This document shows, piece by piece, positions 42,388-50,871 of a stretch of DNA of 64,000 nt. The first letter of the stretch is position 1, and each line of letters opens with the position of its first letter. The position numbers and the translations under genes are program-made. Under the pieces are notes generated by a model. The model did no database searches. It saw only the letters and a program-made list of their open reading frames with translations, and was not told the origin of the DNA. The stretch is from Halorubrum sp. F4 (lineage in GTDB: Archaea; Halobacteriota; Halobacteria; Halobacteriales; Haloferacaceae): the NCBI RefSeq assembly GCF_027257195.1, contig NZ_JAPDFS010000002.1:334354-398353 (forward strand). Reading direction: 5' to 3'.

Positions 42388-43529
42388 TGGGCCACCTCCT
42401 CCGCGTTCTTCACCGCACGCTGGACCGCGTCCTCCAGCGTCTCCTCGACCTCGATCAGGTCGGTGTTCAGGATCTCCATTCCCTCCTCGGCGTTGGTCCC
42501 CGCGAGCCGGACGACGACCGGCTTCGGGATCTCGTCGAACTCGGCGAGCGCCTCGTTGATCCCCTTGGCGACCTCGTCGCCGCGGGTGATCCCGCCGAAG
42601 ATGTTGAAGACGACGCTGTCGACGTTGGGGTCAGAGAAGACCATGTCGAGCGCCTGCGTGACGCGTTCGGCCTTCGCGCCGCCGCCGATGTCGAGGAAGT
42701 TGGCGGGCTTCCCGCCGTAGTAGTCGACCAGGTCGAGCGTGGTCATCACGAGCCCCGCGCCGTTGCCGATGATGCCGACGTTACCGGACAGGCGGACGTA
42801 GTCGAAGCCGTACTCGCCGGCCTTCCGCTCGAGGTCGTCCTCGTAGGACTCCTCCGCCATCTCCGCGAGCTCGGGCTGACGGAACAGCGCGTCCTCGTCG
42901 ACGTTCATCACCGCGTCGGCGGCGACGACGTCGCGGTCGCCCGTGATCATGACCGGGTTGACCTCGATCTCCGAGGCGTCGCTGTCCTCGTAGAGGTCGT
43001 ACAGCGTCGAGAGGATCGACGCCACGTCGAGCGCGACGTCGGCGTCGACGCCGGCCTCGTAGACGACCTTGCGGGCCTGATACGGGTGGAGCCCGAACGC
43101 GGGGTCGACGTGCTCGCGCGCGATCGCGTCGGGGTTCTCCGCCGCGACCTCCTCGATGTCGACGCCGCCCTCCGTCGACACCATCAGGACCGGCTTCCCC
43201 TCGCCGCGGTCCATCGTCACGCCGACGTACAGCTCGTCGACGAAGTCGACGCCCTCCTCGACGAGGACCCGGTCGACGGTGTAGCCCTTGAGGTCCATCC
43301 CGAGGATCTCTCCGGCGTACTCCTCGGCCTCCTCGCGGTCGGTCGCGATCTTGATCCCGCCGGCCTTCCCGCGGCCCCCCACGTGGACCTGCGCTTTGAT
43401 CGCGGCCGGGTAGCCGATCTCGTCGACGGCGTCGAGGACCTCCTCGACGCTCGCCGCCAGCCGGGAGTTCGGTACGGGGATCCCGGCGTCGGCGAAGATA
43501 GTCTTCGCTTGATGTTCGTGAAGTTTCAT
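42384..43529 (-). CDS. sucC: Succinyl-CoA synthetase beta subunit
   Basis: A 381-residue SucC with an ATP-grasp domain: [20 protein letters not shown] at the start, [20 protein letters not shown], and [20 protein letters not shown]. The C-terminal CoA-ligase part has [34 protein letters not shown]. Pairs with SucD; first gene of the operon. The start is ATG at 43529. Confidence 0.96.
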   Translation of the reverse strand: MKLHEHQAKTIFADAGIPVPNSRLAASVEEVLDAVDEIGYPAAIKAQVHVGGRGKAGGIKIATDREEAEEYAGEILGMDLKGYTVDRVLVEEGVDFVDELYVGVTMDRGEGKPVLMVSTEGGVDIEEVAAENPDAIAREHVDPAFGLHPYQARKVVYEAGVDADVALDVASILSTLYDLYEDSDASEIEVNPVMITGDRDVVAADAVMNVDEDALFRQPELAEMAEESYEDDLERKAGEYGFDYVRLSGNVGIIGNGAGLVMTTLDLVDYYGGKPANFLDIGGGAKAERVTQALDMVFSDPNVDSVVFNIFGGITRGDEVAKGINEALAEFDEIPKPVVVRLAGTNAEEGMEILNTDLIEVEETLEDAVQRAVKNAEEVAQ

Positions 43530-43833
43530 CCGTTTGGGATCGGTGCGGACTGCGGCTTAAATGGTGTCGATTCGGCGTGAGCGACGAGTACGACGGGAGA
43601 CGGGAACGCGACGGTCCTCGGACCGACGACGCGTCGGACGGGTCGGATCGACCGGCCGTACCCCGCCGATCGAACGAGCGTGACGGATCCGTCGGGATCC
43701 CGGTCGGCGATCGGTTTCGACGGTGATTCGATCACGAAACCGGATGCGGTCACGACGCGGAGCCGACCCGAACCGGTCCAACGGATTTATCTTCTCGTAC
43801 GGAGTTCTGCCATTCGGTATCGGTTAGCATACA
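43530..43833. other. Intergenic 304 bases between SucC and the receiver-PAS gene
   Basis: Divergent promoters. No gene is convincing. TATA-like ATTTATCTTC at about 43785-43795 is placed about 40 bases before the receiver gene start; the SucC side has CTTAAATGG at 43555-43563. Confidence 0.4.
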
Positions 43834-44616
43834 ATGAACGGCTCAATCAGCGTCCTTCACGTCGACGACGAGGCGGGGTTCGCGGAGATGACCGCCGCCT
43901 TTCTCGAACGGGAGGACGATCGCCTGGAGGTCGAAACGGCGACGAGCGCGGACGAAGGACTCGATCTCCTCGCCGACGGCGAATTTCAGTGTGTCATCTC
44001 CGACTACGACATGCCGGAGAAAAACGGGATCGAGTTCCTGCGTCGCATCCGCGAACGGTGGCCCGACCTGCCGGTCATCCTGTTCACCGGCAAGGGCAAC
44101 GAGGAGGTCGCGGGCGACGCGATCTCCGCGGGCGTCACCGACTACCTCCAGAAGGGGTCGGGGACGGACCAGTACGACATCCTGGCCAATCGCGTCACCA
44201 ACGCCGTGAGCAAGCTCCGGGCCGAACGGCAGGTGGAGGAGGAACGCCGGCGGTTTCGGACGCTCTTCGATCGCCTCTCGCAGCCGACCGTCGAGGTCGA
44301 GTACGAAGCCGGCGAGCCGATCGTGGAACGGGTCAACCCGGCTTTCGAGGAGACCTTCGGCTACGACGTCGACGAGATCGTCGGCGATTCGCTCGACGCG
44401 TACATCGTCCCCGAGGACCGAACGCAGGGAGCGAGACGGATCAACCGACACGTCCAGGACGGCGGACGTCTCAACTCGGAGGCGGTTACACGTCGAACCG
44501 CGGACGGCCTCCGTCGGTTTCTCCTTCAGAACGCCGTCTACGACGACGGTTCGGGCGGGTTCGCGATCTACTCCGATATCACCGAACGGAGCGAAACGGA
44601 GGAGCCCGAACGGTGA
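43834..44616 (+). CDS. Receiver-PAS response-regulator protein
   Basis: A 260-residue cytoplasmic protein. The receiver domain (about 5-120) has ISVLHVDDEAGFAEM and the phospho-acceptor D57 in CVISDYDMPEKNGIEFL. A PAS domain follows (about 140-250): FDRLSQPTVEVEYEAGEPIV, FEETFGYDVDEIVGDSLDAY. There is no DNA-binding or kinase domain. It shares the FTGKGNEEVAGDAISAGVTD YLQK tail with the other two receiver proteins. Such receiver-PAS proteins are common in haloarchaea and act by protein contact. ATG 43834. Confidence 0.85.
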   Translation: MNGSISVLHVDDEAGFAEMTAAFLEREDDRLEVETATSADEGLDLLADGEFQCVISDYDMPEKNGIEFLRRIRERWPDLPVILFTGKGNEEVAGDAISAGVTDYLQKGSGTDQYDILANRVTNAVSKLRAERQVEEERRRFRTLFDRLSQPTVEVEYEAGEPIVERVNPAFEETFGYDVDEIVGDSLDAYIVPEDRTQGARRINRHVQDGGRLNSEAVTRRTADGLRRFLLQNAVYDDGSGGFAIYSDITERSETEEPER

Positions 44617-44688
44617 GTCTCGACCGTTCCGACGCATACGGACCGGGCAGACGCGACCGAACGTCCGGCCCTCGGCTAGTCGGCCGAC

Positions 44689-46095
44689 TCAGTCGTCGCC
44701 GAGGATGACGCGGTGGGTCATCGCCTCGGGGTCGAGCACCTCGTCGGCCTCCGCCTCGGTGAGGTACCCCTCGTCGACGGCGACCTCGCGGACGCTCTTG
44801 TCCTCGGCGAGCGCCTTCTTCGCGACCTTGCTCGCCTTGTCGTAGCCGATCGCGGGGTTGAGCGCGGTCGCGAGCGCCATCGACTGCTCGACGCGCGTCT
44901 CGCAGTACTCCTCGTTCGCCTCCAGCTTCGCGACGAAGCGCTCGCCGAACGTCTCGGCCGCGTTCGAGAGCAGCTCGGCCGACTGGAGGAAGTTGTGCGC
45001 GATCACGGGCTTGTAGAGGTTGAGATCGATCTCGCCGCGGGCCGCGCCCGCGGAGACGGCGGCGTCGTTGCCGACGACCTGCTTGTGGACCTGGTTGACC
45101 GACTCGGCGACGACCGGGTTGATCTTCCCGGGCATGATCGACGAGCCGGGCTGGTTCTCCGGCTGTTCGATCTCGCCCAGGCCGTTTCGCGGGCCGGAGG
45201 CGAGCAGCCGCAGGTCGTTCGCGATCTTGTTCATGCTGCCGGCGACGGTCCGGAGCGCGCCGTGTGCCTCCGCCATCGCGTCGTGGGCGGCCTGCGCCTC
45301 GAAGTGGTCGTCCGCCTCGCGGAACTCCGTGCCCGTCGCCTCCGAGACGTACTCGGCCGCGAGCCCGGGGAACTCCGGGTGGGTGTTGAGTCCGGTCCCG
45401 ACCGCCGTCCCGCCGAGCGCGAGCTCGCGTAGGTTCGACTGGACGGCCTCGACGCGCTCGATCCCCTTCGCGATCTGGGTTCGGTATCCGCCGAACTCCT
45501 GGCCGAGCCGGACCGGCGTGGCGTCCTGGAGGTGAGTTCGGCCCGTCTTGACGACGCCGTCGAACTCGGCCTCCTTCGCCTCCAGCTCCGCGTGGAGCGT
45601 CTCCAGGGCGGGCACGAGGTCCTTCTCGACCGCTTCGAGGGCGGCCACGTGCATCGCCGTCGGGATCACGTCGTTCGACGACTGGCCGTAGTTGACGTGG
45701 TCGTTGGGGTGGACGACGCGGTCGCCGATCTCCGCGCCCGCGATCTCGGCGGCGCGGTTGGCGATCACCTCGTTGGCGTTCATGTTCGAGGAGGTACCCG
45801 AGCCCGTCTGGAAGACGTCGACGGGGAACTGGTCGTCGTGGTCGCCCGCGATCACCTCGTCGGCGGCGGCGACGATCGCCTCCGCGGTGTCCTCCGCTAT
45901 CAGGTCGAGGTCCCGGTTCGCCTGCGCGGCCGCCTTCTTCACGACGCCGAGCGCGCGGACGAACCGCCGCCCGAACCCGATCCCCGAGATCGGGAAGTTC
46001 TCGACGGCTCGCTGGGTCTGTGCGCCCCAGTAGGCGTCGGCCGGCACCTGCATCTCCCCGAGGCTGTCCTCCTCCGTGCGGTAGTCCTCACCCAT
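44689..46095 (-). CDS. fumC: Fumarate hydratase, class II
   Basis: A 468-residue class II fumarase of the aspartase/fumarase superfamily. Hallmarks: TQRAVENFPISGIGFGRRFV, TGSGTSSNMNANEVIANRAA, the active-site HPNDHVNYGQSSNDVIPTAM and the signature GSSIMPGKINPVVAESVNQV. Converts fumarate to malate in the TCA cycle, matching the nearby SucCD. The start is ATG at 46095. It is divergent from a small membrane protein gene. Confidence 0.96.
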   Translation of the reverse strand: MGEDYRTEEDSLGEMQVPADAYWGAQTQRAVENFPISGIGFGRRFVRALGVVKKAAAQANRDLDLIAEDTAEAIVAAADEVIAGDHDDQFPVDVFQTGSGTSSNMNANEVIANRAAEIAGAEIGDRVVHPNDHVNYGQSSNDVIPTAMHVAALEAVEKDLVPALETLHAELEAKEAEFDGVVKTGRTHLQDATPVRLGQEFGGYRTQIAKGIERVEAVQSNLRELALGGTAVGTGLNTHPEFPGLAAEYVSEATGTEFREADDHFEAQAAHDAMAEAHGALRTVAGSMNKIANDLRLLASGPRNGLGEIEQPENQPGSSIMPGKINPVVAESVNQVHKQVVGNDAAVSAGAARGEIDLNLYKPVIAHNFLQSAELLSNAAETFGERFVAKLEANEEYCETRVEQSMALATALNPAIGYDKASKVAKKALAEDKSVREVAVDEGYLTEAEADEVLDPEAMTHRVILGDD

Positions 46096-46181
46096 GTCCG
46101 GACCTTCCCGGGAGACGGAGTAAAAGCTACCCTTCCCGGCGTGGCCGCATCGCTTTTGTCGTCTCCCGTGGAAGGACGAGC

Positions 46182-46451
46182 ATGCGAGCCCACTTGCTCC
46201 TCGCCGCCGGAATCCTCGGGCTGATCGAGGCGGTCGCCCCCGGTCCGCTCGTTCGCGTGCTCACCCGCGTCGCCTACCGGAACGCCGAGGACGCGGAGCC
46301 GAAGTCGTGGGTCCTCACGGCCGCCCGCGTCGAGGGCGCCGTCATCGTCGCCGGCGCGCTCGTCGGGCTCTTCCGGCTCGCCCGAGCCGACGGTTCGGAA
46401 CCGGACCGACGGAGCGACGACGGCCCGTCGATCGAGTCTCGATCCGAGTGA
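46182..46451 (+). CDS. Small membrane protein (89 aa)
   Basis: An 89-residue protein with two hydrophobic segments (MRAHLLLAAGILGLIEAVAP and ARVEGAVIVAGALVGLFRLA). A polar acidic C-terminus follows. The ATG at 46182 was chosen over upstream frame extensions that read through GC-rich non-coding sequence. It resembles conserved haloarchaeal two-helix membrane proteins of unknown function. Confidence 0.65.
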   Translation: MRAHLLLAAGILGLIEAVAPGPLVRVLTRVAYRNAEDAEPKSWVLTAARVEGAVIVAGALVGLFRLARADGSEPDRRSDDGPSIESRSE

Positions 46452-46613
46452 ACCACCTCGGGATAAAGTCCCGAGGATTCCCGTAGATCGCCCGAATCGG
46501 GCCGCTCGACCGCCGTCGTCGCGGTCCGTCGTTGCGGTCCGTCGTCGCGAGTCGGTACGCTTCGATCCCCCGGACCCGAAGATATATTTCACGTGACTGT
46601 CTTCCGTACTATC

Positions 46614-47810
46614 ATGACCGAGCCCCTCCATCGGCCGGAGGCGGACCGGAACGAGCGGATCCGCGTCCTCCACGTCGACGACGATCGGGAGTTCACCGAA
46701 CTCGTCGCCACGTTCCTCGAGCGCGTCGACGACGCGTTCTCGGTCCGGTCGGAGACCGCCGCCGCCGACGCGTTGGAGGCGCTCGAGACGGAAGACGAGC
46801 GGATCGACTGTATCGTCAGCGACTACGACATGCCGGGGGCCGACGGACTGGAGCTGCTCGAGACGGTCCGCGACCGCGACGTCGACGTCCCGTTCGTGTT
46901 GTTCACGGGAAAGGGGTCCGAGGAGATCGCGAGCGAGGCCATCTCCGCGGGCGTCACCGACTACCTCCAGAAGGAGGGCGGCACGGACCAGTACACCGTG
47001 CTCGCGAACCGCGTCCGAAACGCGGTCGATCAGCACCGGTCCAAACGGGCGCTGGCGGCGAGCCAGGACCGGCTCTCGCGGTTCATCGAGCAGTCGCCGC
47101 TCGGCATCATCGAGTACGACGAGACGTTCGAGATCGTCCGTGTGAACCCGGTCGCCGAGGAGATAACCGGCTACACGGCCGAGGAGCTCGTCGGCGGGAC
47201 GTGGATGCCGATCGTCGCCGAGGCGGACCGACGGCGCGTGGCGGAGATCGAGCGGGGCCTGCTCGCCGACCGTGGCGGCTATCGGAGCGTCAACGACAAC
47301 GTCACCCGCGACGGCGAGCGGATCCGCTGTGCGTGGCACAACCAGGTGGTGACCGACGACGACGGCGAGGTCATCCGCGTCTTCTCACAGTTCGAGGACA
47401 TCACCGAACGCGAGGAACGGAAACGCGAACTCGAGCGCACTAATTCGGTCCTCTCGACGGTGTTCGACACGCTCCCGCACGGCGTGCTCGTCGAGGACGC
47501 CGACCGTCGCGTCCTCGCCGTTAACCACCGACTGTACGACCTGTTCGAGATCGACGGGAACCCCGAGGAGGCGGTGGGAGCCGACTGCGAGCGGTTCGCG
47601 ATCGAGGTGAGCGACCGCTTCGCCGATCCGGAGGGGTTCGTGACCCGACTGAGTTCGGTCGTCGAGGCGGGAGAACCGGTCTACGACGAGCGGCTGATAC
47701 TCGCCGACGGAGGGACGCTCAGGCGGACCTACCGGCCGGTCGATCTTCCGGAGGGTGACGGCCATCTCTGGCTGTATCGCCCCGGTGGGGACGAGGCGGC
47801 CTCGGAGTGA
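46614..47810 (+). CDS. Receiver-PAS-PAS response-regulator protein
   Basis: A 398-residue cytoplasmic protein with a receiver (about 15-135; phospho-acceptor D70 in CIVSDYDMPGADGLELL), a first PAS (150-275; FIEQSPLGIIEYDETFEIVR, EITGYTAEELVGGTWMP) and a second PAS (285-395; TVFDTLPHGVLVEDADRRVL). No kinase or DNA-binding output. The receiver tail FTGKGSEEIASEAISAGVTD matches the hybrid kinase closely, which suggests that they share a partner. ATG 46614 follows TATA-like GATATATTTC at 46580. Confidence 0.85.
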   Translation: MTEPLHRPEADRNERIRVLHVDDDREFTELVATFLERVDDAFSVRSETAAADALEALETEDERIDCIVSDYDMPGADGLELLETVRDRDVDVPFVLFTGKGSEEIASEAISAGVTDYLQKEGGTDQYTVLANRVRNAVDQHRSKRALAASQDRLSRFIEQSPLGIIEYDETFEIVRVNPVAEEITGYTAEELVGGTWMPIVAEADRRRVAEIERGLLADRGGYRSVNDNVTRDGERIRCAWHNQVVTDDDGEVIRVFSQFEDITEREERKRELERTNSVLSTVFDTLPHGVLVEDADRRVLAVNHRLYDLFEIDGNPEEAVGADCERFAIEVSDRFADPEGFVTRLSSVVEAGEPVYDERLILADGGTLRRTYRPVDLPEGDGHLWLYRPGGDEAASE

Positions 47811-47843
47811 GGGTGACGCAACGGATCGCGGTTGGGGCCGTCG

Positions 47844-48227
47844 CTACAGGTCCGAGAGCCGGATCCCGTCGTCGACGAGCCGGAAGTTGCGCTCGCGGTC
47901 GAGCTCGCCGGCGAGCCACTCGTGTTCGTACAGCTGGCCGATCAGCTCGACGTAGAGGTTCCGCCAGGCGATCGCGTAGATCGGCGACTGCCCCCACGCG
48001 CGGAGTTCGGGCACGAACTCGTGGTAGGTGCTCGCCTGCTCCTCCATGCGCTCGATCGCGTCGACGACGACCGCCGCCGCCTCCGCCGGGTCGCTCCCGT
48101 CGATCTCCCCGTTCAACCGGGACTGGATCCCGGCGATTGCCCGCCGCATGTCCCGCTCCGCGGTCTCCTCTCCCTCCGGCAACGACTCGATGACCCCTCG
48201 CGGGACGCCTAACTCGATCTCGGGCAT
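47844..48227 (-). CDS. Conserved hypothetical helical protein
   Basis: A 127-residue protein starting MPEIELGVPRGVIESLPEGE. Most of it is predicted helical: AERDMRRAIAGIQSRLNGEI, AVVVDAIERMEEQASTYHEF, and YAIAWRNLYVELIGQLYEHE WLAGELDRE. No motif recognised. It lies convergent with the receiver-PAS-PAS gene and downstream of the PhoU-like gene in the same direction. Confidence 0.65.
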   Translation of the reverse strand: MPEIELGVPRGVIESLPEGEETAERDMRRAIAGIQSRLNGEIDGSDPAEAAAVVVDAIERMEEQASTYHEFVPELRAWGQSPIYAIAWRNLYVELIGQLYEHEWLAGELDRERNFRLVDDGIRLSDL

Positions 48228-48296
48228 GTACCGGACTCGACCGTGGACGGACAAAAAGACACGACCTTCGTCCGGTTCGAGTCCGTCGACGACGAC

Positions 48297-49295
48297 TCAG
48301 GGGGTCGGTGCGGCCTTCTGGAGGGCGGTCTCGGCGACGTTCCCGCCGTAATCGGCCGACCGGAGGACCGAATCGACCACGAGTCCCAGGAGTTGCGCGC
48401 GCGTCGGATCGAGCCCGCGGAGCAACTCGTCGATGGCCCGCACGCGCTCGTCGATGGCCCGCACGCCGGTTCGCGCCTCGTTCGCCAGCCGGGTGGCCTC
48501 GTCGTTGTCCTCGGCGAACAGCGCGTCCATCGCCGTGTCGACCACCTCGACGGCGTCGCCGTGGAGGTCGTCGATGGCGTCGATCACGTCCTCGGGAAGC
48601 GGCTCCTCGATGTTCAACGTCAGGTGGGCGATCTTGGTCGCGTGGTCGCCGATCCGCTCCAGCTGGCGGGCGCTCGAGTGGTAGTCGAAACACTCCTCGC
48701 GGGGCAGCCCGAGCTCCTCCGCGGCCTTCGGCGTCCGGAGCGTGGCGCGGAAGATCCGCGAGACGACGAGCCATAGCCGGTCGAGGTCGTCGTCCCGACC
48801 GATCACGTCGCGCGCGAGGTCGTGATCGAGCTCCGAGAGCGCCGTGATCGCGTCCTCGAGCATCGACAGCGATATCAGTCGCATTCGGGTGACGGCGTTG
48901 TGGATCGACAGCTCCGAGGAGTCGAGTAGGTCCCGGATCACGACGCGGTCCTGGGTCTCCTCCAACACCTCGAGGCCGACGAGGCTCTGGACCGCCTCGC
49001 GGACCGTCGAGCGCTGTTCGGTGGTGATCTCCCCGCCGGTCAGCTCGATCACGTCGAACCCGCTGACGTACATCGTCGTCACCGCACGGGTGAGGTCCTG
49101 ACCCGCCAGACCGGTGATATCGAGGGTACCTCGGGTGCGTTCCTCCTCCGAGCGCGGCGTGAGAAAGAGCGAGTCGCCGTCCGGGTAGAACTCCACCTCG
49201 CTTCCGGCACCGACGTCGTTCTCGGTCGCCCAGGACTTCGGGATCGAGACCGTGTACGTCGAGCCGCCGGTGACTTGCACCTTCCGCGTTTCCAT
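48297..49295 (-). CDS. AbrB-PhoU phosphate-uptake regulator
   Basis: A 332-residue protein. N-terminal SpoVT-AbrB domain (about 1-45): METRKVQVTGGSTYTVSIPK SWATENDVGAGSEV. Then two PhoU-type three-helix domains (about 115-215 and 225-325), including CFDYHSSARQLERIGDHATK with the conserved ExxDH-like RIGDHA metal motif. Archaeal PhoU-like regulators with AbrB domains control phosphate transport genes. No pst genes are adjacent. A short in-frame duplication RVRAIDE/RAIDE is seen near 285. Start ATG at 49295. Confidence 0.88.
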   Translation of the reverse strand: METRKVQVTGGSTYTVSIPKSWATENDVGAGSEVEFYPDGDSLFLTPRSEEERTRGTLDITGLAGQDLTRAVTTMYVSGFDVIELTGGEITTEQRSTVREAVQSLVGLEVLEETQDRVVIRDLLDSSELSIHNAVTRMRLISLSMLEDAITALSELDHDLARDVIGRDDDLDRLWLVVSRIFRATLRTPKAAEELGLPREECFDYHSSARQLERIGDHATKIAHLTLNIEEPLPEDVIDAIDDLHGDAVEVVDTAMDALFAEDNDEATRLANEARTGVRAIDERVRAIDELLRGLDPTRAQLLGLVVDSVLRSADYGGNVAETALQKAAPTP

Positions 49296-49591
49296 GCGAT
49301 CGGATCGTGGCCGGCCCGACTTAAGCCTGTGTTAAAATATATAGACGTCCTTCGTTCCGAGGGTCGCTCCGTGGGCCAATATGTGTCGATAGTGGTGCCA
49401 TATCCGGGGGTTCGAGATGGTTTCCGTTCGAATACATAGGTTCGACGCTGGATATATATGATCGTTCGCGATTCGTGGGCGATCCGTCGATCGCTTCGGG
49501 TCTGCCGCCGGGACTCGTCTCCGTGTGAAGGGATGTCCAAGCGAGGGGAGTTGAGAAGAGTTAAATCGGCCCCGTCGTAACGGGAGAACGC
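49296..49591. other. Intergenic 296 bases, PhoU-like and tRNA promoters
   Basis: No gene. A minus-strand TATA-like TATATATTTT at 49335-49344 fits the PhoU-like gene. A plus-strand AGTTAAATCG at 49560-49569 lies about 25 bases before the tRNA start and can serve as its TATA box. Another AT-rich spot is GGATATATATG at 49450. Confidence 0.45.
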
Positions 49592-49702
49592 GCTCGGTTG
49601 GTGTAGTCCGGCCAATCATGTTGGCCTTTCGACGAACGCGGTACCTCGCCGTGCCGGTTCGGAAGACAGCCGACGACCAGGGTTCAAATCCCTGACCGAG
49701 CA
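49592..49702 (+). tRNA. tRNA-Glu (anticodon TTC) with a 36-base intron
   Basis: The acceptor arms GCTCGGT/ACCGAGC close the molecule with discriminator A at 49702; CCA is not encoded. The anticodon arm has stem TTGGC and GCCGA and loop CTTTCGA after splicing, giving TTC. The T arm is CCAGG-GTTCAAATC-CCTG. Exons total 75 bases. The intron at 49632-49667 lies between positions 37 and 38, the usual archaeal place. A TATA-like sequence is about 25 bases upstream. Confidence 0.9.
49632..49667 (+). other. Archaeal tRNA intron with bulge-helix-bulge
   Basis: A full bulge-helix-bulge can be drawn: outer stem TTGGC/GCCGA, 3-base bulge ACA on the 3' side, 4-base helix CTTT/GAAG, 3-base bulge CGA on the 5' side, then inner helix CGAAC/GTTCG. 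Cuts after the second base of each bulge remove exactly 36 bases. This is the canonical substrate of the splicing endonuclease. Confidence 0.85.
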
Positions 49703-49758
49703 TTTCCTGAGGAACGACGTAACGAGCGGAAGCGCAGCCGCCGGCTTCCGCCACGTCA

Positions 49759-49769
49759 CGGACCGGAAG
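49759..49769. repeat. Left copy of the 11-base direct repeat flanking the cassette
   Basis: CGGACCGGAAG. An identical copy lies at 50824-50834. Because the repeat runs into the ends of the element, the true target duplication is 8-11 bases (GGACCGGA at minimum). Confidence 0.7.
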
Positions 49770-49785
49770 CTCTGTTGAAATCCTC
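49769..49785 (+). repeat. Left terminal inverted repeat
   Basis: GCTCTGTTGAAATCCTC. It matches the reverse complement of the right end with one mismatch (T for C at position 4). Confidence 0.8.
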
Positions 49786-49910
49786 TTCTTCAGACATGTT
49801 CTCACCTGAAACGGCTGGTCGATGAGGTCTGCGTATTGTCCAGTCGGTTGCTGAACTACCCTACTCACTCGCCGCTAACACGACTCGTTCTCAAAAAGAC
49901 GTACAAGCCG

Positions 49911-50504
49911 TCAGAGTGGTTGCCCCGATGCAGGGTACTCCAAGTGTAAGGCACCGAAGACGACGTACGGTTCTCGTGCGGTTTTGACATCGCCGAAGTC
50001 GTGGATCGATGTCCCAGACACTGTCCGCCCAAGGTCAACACCATTGAGTGTCGCAGACGCGTCGCTGACGGTACGCAGGTGGTCGGCTTCGCCCCAGTAG
50101 CGGGTGCCCGTTTCGGTTCTCCCACGCAATGCCAGCCCATTAGCTCCCATGAGGCGGTTCAGTGTGAAACTGCTGACTGTAGCCCCTATCGCCGACCGCT
50201 GGATGGTTCTGGGAACGCCGCCAGACAGCCCTTCCATGAGCCGCGTACTGATCGGGTGAGCGAGAGCGGCGCTGAGTTCGAGAGTCGTCCCGTCGTCAGC
50301 CGCTACCACGACTTCGATATGCTCAAAATCGGCGAGACGCCAGTCGGTGGACGCGCCCACGATGTGGTCGAAGTCATGATAGGCCTTGACGTACTCGCCC
50401 GCAGTCGCCGGATCTGCGTACATCGTCACGTCACCAGCCGGTGATTCAACCCATATCTCCGAGTATGCACCGACCGGCGTCGGCGTCTCGTCGAATTTGA
50501 ACAA
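49911..50504 (-). CDS. Unknown passenger protein inside the cassette
   Basis: A 197-residue frame read from TTG at 50504. The frame stays open upstream to a stop at 50616-50618 without ATG or GTG, and its residues there (FVSPGIAFESGHTVW) look coding, so the real start may be unusual or the 5' end may be damaged. The protein has alternating strand-like stretches: EIWVESPAGDVTMYADPATA, ADFEHIEVVVAADDGTTLEL, VPRTIQRSAIGATVSSFTLN, and ends YVVFGALHLEYPASGQPL. No transposase DDE motif, zinc finger or enzyme signature is seen. I cannot assign a function. Confidence 0.6.
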   Translation of the reverse strand: MFKFDETPTPVGAYSEIWVESPAGDVTMYADPATAGEYVKAYHDFDHIVGASTDWRLADFEHIEVVVAADDGTTLELSAALAHPISTRLMEGLSGGVPRTIQRSAIGATVSSFTLNRLMGANGLALRGRTETGTRYWGEADHLRTVSDASATLNGVDLGRTVSGTSIHDFGDVKTAREPYVVFGALHLEYPASGQPL

Positions 50505-50806
50505 CCAGACCGTGTGGCCGCTCTCGAAAGCGATTCCCGGGGATACAAAGCCCTCAAACGGTCGAAGTGTGGGGTGTTCCTGTTCTCTCGGGGTCGTATC
50601 CTGAGGTTCCGTCGTTTATAGGCTCATTGTCATACTACGCTTGCTGAGGGCATAACCACATCGCTAGCACATTGCTTTTCGTCTTTGAAAGAGATCCTGA
50701 GACAAACCAGAATCAAGCGTCATCTCTCGGTATGTAGCTCCCCTGTACTGAGCAGTCTGTAATTCACCTGCACCGAGCGATTGAGGGTGAAAAACCATCA
50801 ATTGAT

Positions 50807-50823
50807 GAGGATTTCAACAAAGC
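50807..50823 (-). repeat. Right terminal inverted repeat
   Basis: GAGGATTTCAACAAAGC on the plus strand. It is followed by C at 50824 and then the direct repeat. Upstream at 50717-50751 are the motifs GCGTCATCT and CTGTACTGA, also found near the right end of the toxin-antitoxin cassette. Confidence 0.8.
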
Positions 50824-50834
50824 CGGACCGGAAG
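50824..50834. repeat. Right copy of the 11-base direct repeat
   Basis: CGGACCGGAAG, identical to 49759-49769. Confidence 0.7.
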
Positions 50835-50871
50835 GACAAGAGTGAGGACCCCGGCCAACGAGGGTGCACGC

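Larger units (their letters stand above)
49768..50824. mobile_element. Transposase-less inverted-repeat cassette next to tRNA-Glu, one passenger gene
   Basis: A 1057-base segment bounded by inverted repeats: GCTCTGTTGAAATCCTC at 49769-49785 and GAGGATTTCAACAAAGC at 50807-50823, 16 of 17 bases complementary. A flanking direct repeat of 8-11 bases is the mark of transposition. Inside is only a minus-strand gene for an unknown protein, 49911-50504; no transposase motif was found in any frame. Families making 8-base duplications and found in haloarchaea include IS1595 (ISH4) and some IS5 members; assignment is inferred. It fits a mobile insertion cassette moved by a transposase in trans. Confidence 0.75.
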
